Assembly: GCA_010279815.1 (NCBI GenBank)
Contig: QEOQ01000251.1
Span: forward strand, 5,205-69,204
DNA length: 64,000 nucleotides
Source of the DNA: Brachionus plicatilis
Taxonomy: Eukaryota; Rotifera; Eurotatoria; Ploima; Brachionidae
Direction of reading: 5' to 3'
Of this stretch, positions 1 through 10,900 are shown in pieces (position 1 is the stretch's first letter; each line of letters begins with the position of its first letter). Under the pieces are notes generated by a model, which searched no databases, was not told the origin of the DNA, and was given only the letters and a program-made list of their open reading frames with translations. The translations under genes were made by a program, and so were the position numbers.

Positions 1-954
1 AATATTCTATTACTTAGCTTTTAATGCTGAGTTTCCTAAATATTAATTAAGGAGAATTATTATAAATAGTCTCTACATTTTTATTGATGATATAATAAAG
101 AAAATATAAAACAACGATCCACTTTAACTATCCTCCAGCCTCACAAACTTTTGTTTTGGTTTTAAATTTCCAAACAAAAAGAATGCTTGATAATTTTATT
201 AGATTCTAATTTTTTTTCCCATAAAAAAATCTTATTATATAATTCGAGAGAAAATCTCTTGGCTAAGTAAGCTTGTTTAACTGTCACTACTAAAGCTACA
301 GAATTTCAATATGGTCGGCATATCCAAAAATATGTTTGTACCACTGACAACTGCAATTGTTTTCATTATTTAAAATTTTACCTTGATGGCCATTTCGGCT
401 TTTATATTTTTATCTTTGATCAAATTTTTCATCATTAATCTCTAATTAAAAAATGAAGAATTTCCTTTTTTTTGTTCCAATCGACCTTTGCTGAGCCCTT
501 TGCTCCTACGCAATCTGGGAGATCCAGATGGTAAATTGCGTTTATTAAATAAGAAAAAAAAATTCATTTATATAAAGGCGTAAGTTAAATTGACAATAAT
601 TCTTTAAGTTTAATTTTTTAGTCTTTTAATCAACCATCAAGATTGCAAAAAAACAACAACGGATGTAAATCACCAAAATTTTTATAAAAGTGAAATATTT
701 TTCTGATACATTTATTCCTAATTATCTGAATTCTACTATAGACCCATTTTCATCTTAAAAAAAACTTATCATCACCTTTAAATTTTGAATGAAACAAAAT
801 AGTCTGAATTGGTTTTTATAGTAAAAAGAATTTTTTTAATTGTACAGAAAATTTAATTGTCAATTAGAATAATAAAACGACATTAAAAATATATCAAATT
901 TAGAATCATAATAAAATATCAATGTAAAATATCTATTTAATTTTTCACAAATAT
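1..954. other. AT-rich flank, no gene seen
   Basis: No open frame with protein-like content was found. A slightly GC-richer patch at about 478-540, followed by an A-rich run at about 550-562, resembles the 3' tail of a short LINE insertion, but no coding part is attached. The stretch ends at the TA that flanks the transposon. Confidence 0.5.
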
Positions 955-956
955 TA

Positions 957-981
957 CAGTACATTTCAAAACAAAGTTAAC
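957..981 (+). repeat. Left terminal inverted repeat of the 5.2-kb transposon
   Basis: This 25-bp end begins CAGTACATTTC and finishes AAAGTTAAC. Its inverse lies at 6121-6145 with a single mismatch at the 13th base. TA at 955-956 is the presumed target duplication. Confidence 0.85.
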
Positions 982-982
982 A

Positions 983-1246
983 GGCTGCTTAAGCGGTTTT
1001 AAAGCCGCTCTTAAACACTGCCTAAACCGCTCATAAACACTTCTTAAACTGCTCATAAACACTGCTTAAACCGCTCATAAACACTGCTTAAGCAGCTCTA
1101 AACACTGTTTAAACCGCTCATAAACACTGCTTAAACCGCTCATAAACACTGCTTAAACCGCTCATAAACACTGCTTAAACCGCTCATAAACACTGCTTAA
1201 GCGGTTCAAAAACTGGTTTAGCAACTTTTAAAAACGCTTAATGCTA
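983..1246 (+). repeat. Left subterminal array of a 22-bp unit
   Basis: About ten copies of a 22-bp unit with core CTGCTTAAACCGCTC, followed by ATAAACA. The outermost copies have drifted (AAGCGG, AAGCAG and GCCGCTC variants). Subterminal repeats are often transposase-binding sites in other transposon families; that role is inferred here. Confidence 0.8.
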
Positions 1247-1346
1247 ATTTTTATCTTATTTTTGATTTTTTTTACCATTTGTATATATTATTATAATAGA
1301 ATTCTAAGAATATTGATTTGAAACATTCAAACGCTTTAGACTAGAT

Positions 1347-2616
1347 ATGAGAGCACCGATTGTTTATAGACATAGGATAATTGATTTAAGAGATTCAGGC
1401 CTAAGTTATAGGAATATTTCAAAACAACTAATTTCCGAAGGATTGATAATCAGCCACGTTTCAGTTAGGAAAATATGTGAAAAATATATTCAAAAAAGTG
1501 TTATTGCTGATTTTAAGAGATCTGGACGAAGCACTATATTCAATCAAATACATTATGATTATTTAGAGCAACTTATATGCAAAAATAGGGAGATAACTAA
1601 TCAAGAAATAATTTTGAAAATTAACATTAAGTTTTCAATCAAAGTTTCAAATTCAACAATTATAAGAGCGGCAGAAAAGATAAATTGGAGTCGAAAAACA
1701 ACAAGGTATTTTTTTAATTCCAAATAAAAATCATGAAAATTTTATACTTGAAAGATATTGTCAAATAGTTTCTGAAAAAAATGCAATTAAAAGAGCTCTT
1801 TATGCTAATTTTTGTTTATTATCATGCGATTCATTTATGGATTGTGTATTCATAGATGAGTCATTGATAGAGCTTGAAGTTCATACTTTAAAACAGTAGA
1901 TTTTTCATATTAAAACAAATATTGTATGATTTTAGCAATTTTTTTAGTTGGCAAAAAAAAGGCTGTCGTTACAACAAAGCACCTGTAGCAAAACATCCTT
2001 TAAAAGTTTCATTTTTATTAATAATAAAAAAATTTTTTCACATAATTAAAGAGATAATTTTAAGTTACTTTTGTGGGGTGGAATTTCTTTTAGAGGGGCT
2101 ACACCTATATGTATTTTTAATGGCAAAATGCAAAGTTCTGATTTTATTAATATTTTGAACAGGAATCTATTGCCATTTATTAGGTAAATATTAAAATTTT
2201 ATATATAATATTTAAATTCAATTTATAAATGCGAGTTTTCCCTGATACTCACAGATTAGTCATGGATAATGATCCAAAACACAATTCAGTACTAACTCAA
2301 AATTGGCTAAAGACGAATTCAATATTTTATTGGCCAACACCAGCTCAGAGCCCAGTAATAATTTTTGAGAGAGCTAAAACAATTAAACTTTTTAATTTAA
2401 TTTTCTAAGGATCTAAACCCTATCGAGCTGGTATGGCACGAACTTAAGACATATATTAGGCATAAAAAGCCTCAAACGAAAATTCAATTTATAAATTTGA
2501 TAGGAAAATTTTGGGAGGAAGAATTAACGCCTGAAAAATGCCGAAGATATATCTTGCATATACAAAGAGTGATGCCTCACGTTTTATTAAACAATGGTTA
2601 CGCAACTGGTTTTTAA
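1347..2616 (+). CDS. Tc1/mariner-family transposase (DD34E), six exons
   Basis: Proposed exons are 1347-1705, 1755-1895, 1948-2005, 2065-2183, 2255-2354 and 2410-2616. All five introns are GT-AG, 49-71 bp long, and the phases fit, giving about 327 residues, close to the 340 usual for the family. Residues 1-120 form a paired-type double helix-turn-helix (GLSYRNISKQL; SNSTIIRAAEKINWS) with a GRPR-like linker. The first catalytic Asp is in VFIDES, the WGGIS motif follows, the second Asp is in MDNDPKHNS and the Glu in DLNPIE. There are 34 residues between the last two. It should cut and paste the surrounding element using its inverted ends. One uncertainty is the 2184-2254 intron: the reading frame upstream of 2255 spells FPDTHR, so either that piece is spliced out or this copy carries a one-base slip. 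The third-exon acceptor could also be 1935. Confidence 0.8.
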
Positions 2617-2803
2617 AAAAAAAATAATTTAATTAAAATAAATAAAAAAAATAAATGAATGAATTTAAAAATTTATTTTAAAAAAAAGTGAAATTTTATA
2701 TTAAATATTAATAAATATTAATTTAAGTCTCTTTACTTATATTCTGCTTGAATTAGTGAATTTTAACGATAAATAATCAAAAAAAAAATTTTTAATCCTT
2801 TTA

Positions 2804-5658
2804 TTATTCACTTTTAGGAAGTGTAAATTTTGGTGATGTAAGCTTGATTATTTTACGATTCATATGAATAACACAATTCGACCAAAATTTTTCATCTTTG
2901 ACTGCAATGTCTTGAAATAATTTTTCGGTCAACTCGCGTATATACTCGACTTTCGTCGGATCAAGCCCAGATTTTTTTTGGACACCTTTACCTTGAACAT
3001 TGCAGCCACTTAATTCATCGATAGTAAATATTTGTTCCATAACCGCAGAAGCAAATAAATGTCCTGATTTATATTTTCTTAGCAAAAATTTTATCTGTTC
3101 TTGATTAATATAATCTTTCACTTGATCTGCTGACTGTGTTTTGATTGTTTGGCTATTTTTTACAGGATACACACTACTGTTAGGCGTAGAGTTAATATTC
3201 GATAAATTTAGTTGAGATACTATTCTATTTGTTGGCCTTGGTGTTAAAATGGAGCTAGATTTTGCTGAGTCTTGGGTTGCAGTCAGTTGATCAGGGCTAC
3301 AAAGTCTTTTTTCACTAATTTCATCTTCAAATAAAATTGGAAAAATAGAAGAATCACTATTATTGTACCCAAGAGGATTTGACACATCAATATTTAGCTT
3401 GTTATTAATCGGTGTAAGAGTGTTGTTAAGGCTTAATTCAAAATTGGTAGAAAAAGAAGGCTTTGTAATTATTTCACTCTGATTTTCATAAAGAAAATCA
3501 TTTGATGCTTTATTAATCTTATTCTCATTTATTTTTGCAAACAAATCCACAAGTTTATTTAGGGAGTCATTTATCTTTATTTTTGAAATAAACAAAATAA
3601 AACAAAAATATGAATAAAACGAATTATTTTATAGCCAAAAGCTTAAGACAAAGTCACAAAAATTAAAAGAGTAACCTTTAAATAAAAAAAATTCAAAATC
3701 AAAGTCGACTTGACTATGAATTCATGACTTTTGACCAACTCTGCTTTAAATAACTTAAGACATGTGACTCTAAAACAATTCATTCAAGAATAAAAAATAT
3801 CTTACGTTGTTAAATCCTTTAGTCAGTGTAGCATTTATCAAGCTTAGTTGTTTTGATTGATCGATAGAAAAAATATCCAGTTTTTCTCTGAATTGGAATT
3901 GGAGTTTTTTTAGCTCTTCTATTTCAAACATTGCTAGATCACATTTATTTTTGGATTTTTTTTTCTCATCTGGTACATTAATCTTGTCAGTTTTTGAAGG
4001 AAATTCAGCGTGAATTTGAATCTAGATTTATTTTACTAGGATTAATATTGAGTCGAAACGGACATACAATCTTGAAGAATAAATGCAAAAACATATTTTC
4101 CTATTTGTTGGATTATTTAATTAAAAAGCTAATTATGCAAAAGAATATGACAAAGCTACTACAGCACGTTTCTGAAATAAGTTAACAGTTTTTTGAGCAC
4201 TGCGCAAGCAGCTCTAGAACATTATTTCTTTCTCCTGCGTTTTCAATAAACTATTTCAAAAATTAACATAATTAATTCAAATATATTTTTTGTTCTAGCG
4301 CAGCTCTGGAGCAATTGCTCAAGCGCTGCTTAAGCAAACTAGCGCGTCTGTAGAGCATATGTTCAAGCAAGCTGTTAACTTATTTCAGAAACGTACTGTA
4401 CATTAGTCATTCTAATTAAACATTCAACTAACTTTTTTCAGTTTTATATTTTAATGGTCAAAATAAATCCATAAAATTTGAATAAAGAAAAATCGCATTT
4501 TTTTTCTGAATAAATTATAATAAATTAGTAATTTTCTATGTCTTTTTTAACATGCTATGAACTCAATATTAAAAAAAATGACTTGAAATTTAGTTATTAA
4601 GTTACTCCTGGGTTTAATTCATCTAAGCAGGCTTCAAAAATCCTGTTTAATGAATTTGAACTTGACAATGTTCGCTTATTTATTTTCCTTTTTTCGTTTA
4701 TTGATTTATCTTGTTCTAAATTCGAAGAGTGCTTTTTAAAGTTAATATCTTTACTGGTGCTTAATACATTTTCATATTTCGTATCACATAAATTAAATTC
4801 TTTAATTTTCAAAACACAATTAAACGGATCATTCATAACAACAGTTCCTAAAGTCAATTGGTCATAATACTACACAGAGTTAATTAAAATCAGAGTTGTT
4901 TATAAGTCACAAAGTTCAAGCAGACTTGTTTAAAAATCAGAAAAAAAAGTCTTAACAACTCAAAGTATTACTTGGATTTGAAAATATATTTTTTTTATAA
5001 ATAACTTGACTATTACAAATTAATTGTTTTTTATTTATGAACAATTAATTTGTGCTCAAAAAGCAGGCTTCAAAATTTTACAAGAAATAAATTAAACAAG
5101 ATAAAAAGAATAAATAAATGTATAAAAAAATAAAAAATCACTGTAGACAAAAAAAAATTATGACTTGTTTTTTTTAAATTTTCTTTCAAAAGTCCAGGAG
5201 GCTTTAAAATTTTGAATATTGAAGAAAACTTTTTTAGTGAAAAAAAAAGTCTCTTCTTAGACTTTGGACTTTTTTTGGGACTTTTAAAAAACTCTGATAA
5301 AAATAATTACCTTCAAGCTTTGTGCTATCGTCTGATTTAAAAATTATTGTATCTCCCATAATAAGATTTTTAAGTTGACCTGAGGAGACTATTAATCCAT
5401 TTCGTGGAATTAACCTCTCTAAAACAGGTTCTCTTAATACTTCTTAAAATTGTATTAATAATTAATAATAGGAATAAATTTTGTTGAATAAAGATAATTA
5501 AATAAACAACCTTTTGAGTAGATAGAATCATATTTGCTATTGAAATTTTGAAAATGAATCTTATATGATTCATTATTAGTTATTTCTCGAACAATAGCAT
5601 CCCTCCAAACTCCAGTGCTGTCAAGCACTTGAACATTTTGATTGATCAAAAAGCTCAT
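2804..5658 (-). CDS. Tudor/chromo-barrel plus BEN-domain protein, transposon passenger
   Basis: Five exons on the minus strand fit in phase: 5658-5511, 5442-5311, 4847-4606, 4021-3806 and 3574-2804, with GT-AG introns, giving 502 residues. Residues about 4-50 resemble a Tudor-knot/chromo-barrel fold (QVLDSTGVWRDAIV, then KIHFQNFNSKYDSIY), which in chromatin proteins reads methylated lysine or RNA. The middle is polar and Lys-rich with possible nuclear signals (EKRKINKR, DEKKKSKNK). The last 90 residues match a BEN domain (FTIDELSGCNVQGKG, GLDPTKVEYIREL, FWSNCVIHMNR), a DNA- and chromatin-binding fold. The gene lies wholly between the transposon ends, converging with the transposase. It may bind element or host chromatin; that is inference. 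Its reading frame is unbroken, suggesting selection or recent insertion. The largest intron holds a nested 237-bp element. Confidence 0.72.
4162..4398 (+). mobile_element. 237-bp MITE nested in a passenger-gene intron
   Basis: Inverted ends begin CAG(C/T)ACGTTTCTG and continue AAATAAGTTAACAG. They are flanked by TA at 4160-4161 and 4399-4400. The interior carries degenerate AAGCAGCTC and CTGCTTAAGC motifs like the 22-bp arrays. The ends resemble those of the 5.2-kb element but are not identical, so it may be a deletion derivative of a sister family. It lies in the intron between 4605 and 4022. Confidence 0.8.
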
Positions 5659-5869
5659 TTTAAATATTTATAATTTAAAACAATACAAAGATTTTAAATT
5701 TAAATAGCGTTTAAAGATTTGTTATTAATTTTCAAATTTGTACATGCTTAAACGATGCTTAAAAAGTTTAAGCTAAAGCGTGCTAGCGTATTTTCGCTTT
5801 AAGTTTTTTTAAACATATACTTTAAATTTTCGCTAACACTTTTTAACATTAGATGAACTCAATATGGTC

Positions 5870-6115
5870 TTAAACACTGCTTAAGCAGCTCTAAACACTG
5901 TTTAAACCGCTCATAAACACTGCTTAAACCGCTCATAAACGCTTCTTAAACCGCTCATAAACACTGCTTAAACCGCTCATAAACACTGCTTAAGCAGCTC
6001 TAAACACTGTTTAAACTGCTCATAAACACTGCTTAAACCGCTCATAAACACTGCTTAAGCGGCTCATGAACTCTGCTTAAACCGCTCATAAACACTGCTT
6101 AAGCATTGCTTCGAA
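5870..6115 (+). repeat. Right subterminal array of the 22-bp unit
   Basis: About eleven copies of the unit seen at 983-1246. They are in the same orientation on the + strand, although the element's outer ends are inverted. Variant copies carry AAGCAGCTC or CGCTTCTT. Confidence 0.8.
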
Positions 6116-6120
6116 ACATC

Positions 6121-6145
6121 GTTAACTTTGTTCTGAAATGTACTG
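6121..6145 (-). repeat. Right terminal inverted repeat of the 5.2-kb transposon
   Basis: This is the inverse of 957-981 with one mismatch, followed by TA at 6146-6147. Confidence 0.85.
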
Positions 6146-6309
6146 TAAATAACATTTCAAAATATTAAAAAATTTGATAAAAAAATATAAAAGATAGGTA
6201 ATATTTATTTTTAAGCTTTTTCTTATACTCGATTTACTTTAGAAAACCATTGTAGAGGTTTTATACACATCTAACAAAAAACTAAAGAAAAACCATAATT
6301 TTACGGCGT

Positions 6310-6856
6310 ATCGAAGTTTGAGATCAAGATCAAAGGATCAAAGTAAAAATTTAATATTTTTTTTAATAATATAGAAAAAATTAATTTTTTCAAAAGCAAT
6401 TACTTTACATGTCATGTCAAGTTTATTTTCATATTTAAAATTTTAAAATGTCCCTATTTATTGAACTTTAATAGGTTTAAATATTTTAATTGATTTTAAC
6501 GAAAACTTGCTTTTAAAGACAAAAAAATTAACTGTTTTAAAATTTAAAATGTATTAAAGTAGAAAAATATTATTATTTTAAGCTTGAATGAATGGATATA
6601 AAAGTTATAAATTTGAATTTGAGAATTGACTTAACCTGAATTATTGAAATTGTTGATTGTTTTTGTTAAATAAATTAGAGATCAATCATTTTGATGTTAT
6701 TTTGATAATGTACTATTATTAGACAAAATATGTCTTGTAATGTTTAGCATTTATTTCTAAAAAATTTTCAAAATCATTAGATTAATTAAGTTTTAAAATT
6801 TTAAAAAATCGTTTTGATCTAAAAATTTGATCTTAAACTTCAATTTGCCAATTTTA
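6310..6856 (-). repeat. Dispersed repeat, family A (inverted GATCAAGATC ends)
   Basis: About 545 bp with inverted ends of the type CGAAGTTTGAGATCAAGATC on the left and GATCTTAAACTTCAATTTGC on the right. The interior aligns in reverse with 15297-15833 (shared landmarks AGACAAAATATGTC and CCTTTTAAAGTTCAATAA). A third partial copy is at 11765-12010. It has no coding capacity and looks like a non-autonomous DNA transposon. The rest of the gap up to 7200 is AT-rich with nothing recognised. Confidence 0.6.
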
Positions 6857-7200
6857 CTTTAAATACTAATTCAGATAGAACAAATACGATTTTCTTTTCA
6901 GATTCCTAGGGATCGATAACCTATAACTATTATTTTATATTATGGAAAAAAAATGAAAAAATGCAAAAAAATCAGAATGCATTGTTGAAGAGCCAAAAAA
7001 GTTGTTTTTTCGATTTTTAATGGCAAAATTAAATTATTAAATTTATAAAAACTATATTTTTAATAAATTAAAATTAGGGTGATTAAAAAATATTTGAAAA
7101 AAAATACATTGTATTGTTGCACTTTTAATATTATCATTTATTGATTCAAATTCACATTTACAAGATTTAAATTTTATAAACAATTAGAAATAAAAATAGA

Positions 7201-7850
7201 TATGGCATGTTCTATTGTGTTTTATAAGAATTTTAAATACAATTTTGAAAATGCATTGAAAATGTGCAATGGTTGAAATTAAATATAGTGTTTCAAACAT
7301 AGATTATTTAGTTTAGAAAATTTTTAGAGAAAAAAAAAATTTTTAAAAGCATTATTTCTTATTAATTCTAAATAAATTTGAATTTTTAATCTTTTGACTC
7401 TTGAAAAAGAAGAAAATCAAATAGATAAATGTCTAATTAATCATCTGGATATTTGAACTCGAGATTTTTTAAAAGCAATGTGACCATGAGATCAAAATTG
7501 AAGTTTTTCAAATTTTAGCCATTAGACACTTTTTTAAAATTTAAGAAAAATCTAAGAAATAATATTGTTTAATTTTTAATCTGAGTTTTTTAATCAATTA
7601 GAGCTTTATTTGATTAATTAGTTTTAAAATTTCCAAAAAAATAAAAAATCAAATAAAAATCAAATAAAAATCAAATAAAAATAAATAATCTATTTTTGAA
7701 ACACTATATTCAATAGAGTTACAGTGCAAAAATTTCTCCACAAATTTCTAAAATAAAATATATCTTAAACATCGCACATTTTCAATGCATTTTCAAAATT
7801 GTATTTAAAATTTTTATAAAACACAATATAACATACCATATACAGTATAA
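7201..7850. repeat. Foldback: long inverted repeat downstream of HCN gene A
   Basis: The left arm at about 7201-7320 is matched in reverse by about 7680-7850. Both contain GAAAATGCATTGAAAATGTG and AATATAGTGTTTCAAA in the appropriate orientation. The spacer of about 360 bp is AT-rich without genes. The ORF-like stretch at 7765-7953 (-) is part of this repeat and related sequence at 18.2 kb, not a gene. Confidence 0.65.
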
Positions 7851-7992
7851 TAAAAAAAACTACGCAGTATTTTTTTTTAATTTTTTTTATTAACTTTAAT
7901 TTTAATTTATTAAAAATTGAAAAATTTTTGTTCAATTTGCATTTGAATTTCACAATACTCCATAATTTTGTCTACACAGATTTTGGTTCATG

Positions 7993-10900
7993 TTATTCAT
8001 CATTATATTTTTCACTTATCATTTCATGGTTCTTATTTGATACAATATATCCTTGTTCAATTATTAAGTTTTGTTGACTGCCGATAATGCTCGGTTTTTT
8101 AACTAATTTGCTCAGCCCCTCATTTGCCAATGATTCCATTGTCCGTCTCATCATGGGATACTGGTCCAGTACATTGTAAAAATGATCAACAGACAGAGAG
8201 TACAAATTGCAGTATGTGACAGCTTGACAACTGGCCACTCGAGTCGCCCTGGTCAACAAACATATCTCGCCAAAGTAGGATCCATCACTAAGGGTTGTCA
8301 TTACTTCATTGTTGGACTTGAGAATGTCAACTATGCCCTCTTGGATAAAATACATCTTTGAACCAATTGTACCCTCGCGGCAAATTATGTCACCAGGCTG
8401 GAATACTTCAAATTTTAACTTGGTCACCACATCGGACACAAAATTTTGGTCTGCATTGGCAAAAAAGGGCACTGATGAGACAAGAGAGCGGCAATTATAG
8501 TTGATGATGTCAAGTCTAAGTCCTTCGGATATTTCATTTAAAATTTCATCCTCATCAAACATTTTGCCCTGATAGCGGTGTTCGTAGTAGTCAGTTATGC
8601 GGTTTCTTAGCTCACGTGGAAACTTTCGCCAAGCCATATACTCACGCACTAGTTTATACTTTTGATTGTACATGCGCTGTGATGTGTCAACGCTTTGAAT
8701 AAGGGCACTCACAAGACCTATGGTAACAGCATAGCACATGGCACCAGTGACCATACTGAGAATGGTGAGCCACATGTCGGTGTAGGTCTGGGGTGGATAG
8801 CGGCCGTAGCCGATGCAGAGCATGTGCGACAAAGCTTTAAATAGAGCCACTGTATACTGTTCGGTCCAGTCAGCTTCGTGCAGATTGTTCAAGCAAACCC
8901 AGGAATCTTTTGGAAATGATTGAAGCATTGGTACAAAAAATTGTAAACAACCGCTCCAGTGAGCAATTAGAATAACCAACGCTACTAGATTAAAAATTCT
9001 AATCACAATGCTTGCTACACTCAAAAACTAAAAAAAATTTTAATATTTTTTAATGATAAAAATTTTAAAATTAGATTTTTATAAGCAAGAGATCAATATT
9101 GAATATTATAACCAAGTCGAACCGGGTGGGCAAATTAAAGTTCGAGATCAAGATCAAAAGATCAAATATAAATTGTAATATTTTTTAATAATAGAGAAAA
9201 AATAAATTTTTTTTAAAAAAAAATACAAGGACAGAAAGCTCGAGCCATTTTTTTATTAAAAATTTTTATAAAAGAAGTTTATCATCATTAAATCAAAACC
9301 AATAAGCGAAATTTTGATCTTTTATCTTTTAGATCTTCATTTCTTCTTTAAGCCTATACATTCAAATATTAATTTTTCCAGATTTATCAAATAAAAAATT
9401 CGAAAAAAATATTTTTTTAAAAGAAATTCCAAACAATAGCCTCTTGAAGCTATTACTATTCCTATTAAATAAAATTAGATTAATAATAATTAAAGAAAAA
9501 TAATATTTTTTTTTTTAAAAATAGAAATTTTGCTTTTTTGTTTTATTTTTGCATCAATTAACACAATTTTGCTCTTTTTTCTAATATTAAATATCAATGA
9601 ATAAAAATAATCCTGACTTGAGTATTTTTGTTTTTAAATTGCATAAAAATAACATAGATGATAAAATTTAAAAAAAAATTCAATTAATTTTCGCTAAATT
9701 AAATTTAACAAAAAGTTAATTTTAACTAAAAATAGAAATATTTGTTAATCCTTTTTTTTTAAATGATTCAATAATAATTAAAAAATTTACTTCTTCCCAT
9801 TCATGAACATATCGAACTAAACGACTTAGACGCAGCAAACGCAACAAACTAAGCAATTTTGCTAGACGAAGAACTTTGAGAGCTCTTCCGGTCTTGGCTA
9901 ATTGATATTTTGTATCACTTTTTTCAACTAACAAAAAAATATAATCCAATGGTATTGTACTCAAAAAGTCAACTATAAACCAAGTACGCAAATAGTTTTT
10001 TGCTATTTCTTTTGGCTGAAGTATTATTTTGTCATCACCATCATTTTTCAAAACACCTTAAAGTAAGAAAATTTAATAAAAAATTTTTTTAAATTTTTAA
10101 AAGCATAATTTAATTACGGTGTTTTACTTGAAACAACAGAACGAGTAATATTACATCATTTTACGAAATTTTAGATCAAATTCTACATTTGTTGTTTTTT
10201 TTTCTTAAGAAACAGAATTTAGTGAAAATTTAATTCATTACTTAAAATAACATTTTTTTATGGTCTATTTACTTTTACAAAATGGAACGCCAAAACATTC
10301 AAAGTCTTATTTACATCACATGTCCATGTCCACATGCTGCATGGAACCCGAACAAGAAACAAGACATAAAGCATATAGAAAAAGTGCAAAGACGAGCAAC
10401 TAAAAGTGTTCCATCACTGAGAAATAATAGTTACGACGAACGACTACTTCATCTAGGATTAACAACACTGGAAAAGAGAAGGGAAAGAGGTGACATGATC
10501 CAACTTTACAAATTAAAAAAAAATTTCAACCTAATACCTTGAAATCATCCAGCGAGTCATGTACTAGCTTACGAGAATCATGGACCCGCAGGCTTAACGA
10601 GATCCTCAAGACAAAAACTATATAGACAGCTTGTTAAGAATTGCTCAGTCAGAGACAACTTCTTTTCTAATCGAACAGTACCATTATGGAATAGATTACC
10701 AGAAGAAATAAAAATTGAAACTTCAACTAATTCGTTCAAGAACATATATGATAAATTTTAATTCGTGCTAATTTAAAAGAAATTTATCTACCATAGCTTG
10801 GTAAAATTTGTTTTCCCAGCTCCGCGAGCCATTAGGCTAGTTGCAGATTAAAAATAATAATATAAATGAATTTGTGTAAAATTATGTAATTGAATGTTAG

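Larger units (their letters stand above)
957..6145 (+). mobile_element. Composite Tc1/mariner-type transposon with Tudor-BEN passenger gene
   Basis: The element starts CAGTACATTTC and ends with its inverse, GAAATGTACTG. It is flanked by TA at 955-956 and 6146-6147, as expected for Tc1/mariner target duplication. The inverted ends (957-981 and 6121-6145) match at 24 of 25 positions. Just inside each end is an array of a 22-bp unit. The interior holds a DD34E transposase on + (1347-2616) and a five-exon gene on - (5658-2804) that converge tail to tail. At 5.2 kb it is about three times a typical Tc1 element, and the excess is the passenger gene plus the arrays. The alternative is two end-only MITEs flanking a host gene. 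Paired ends, paired arrays and an enclosed transposase make one element more likely. Confidence 0.8.

Noticed and set aside
3994..4185. Plus-strand open frame near the nested MITE
   Set aside because: Antisense to a passenger exon and runs into the MITE end; no protein-like pattern.
7765..7953. Open frame of 62 codons on the minus strand downstream of HCN-A
   Set aside because: It overlaps one arm of the foldback and shares sequence with 18.2 kb, so it is repeat, not a gene.
8309..8500. Plus-strand open frame inside HCN-A exon 3
   Set aside because: Antisense shadow of the cyclic-nucleotide-binding domain; no family features of its own.
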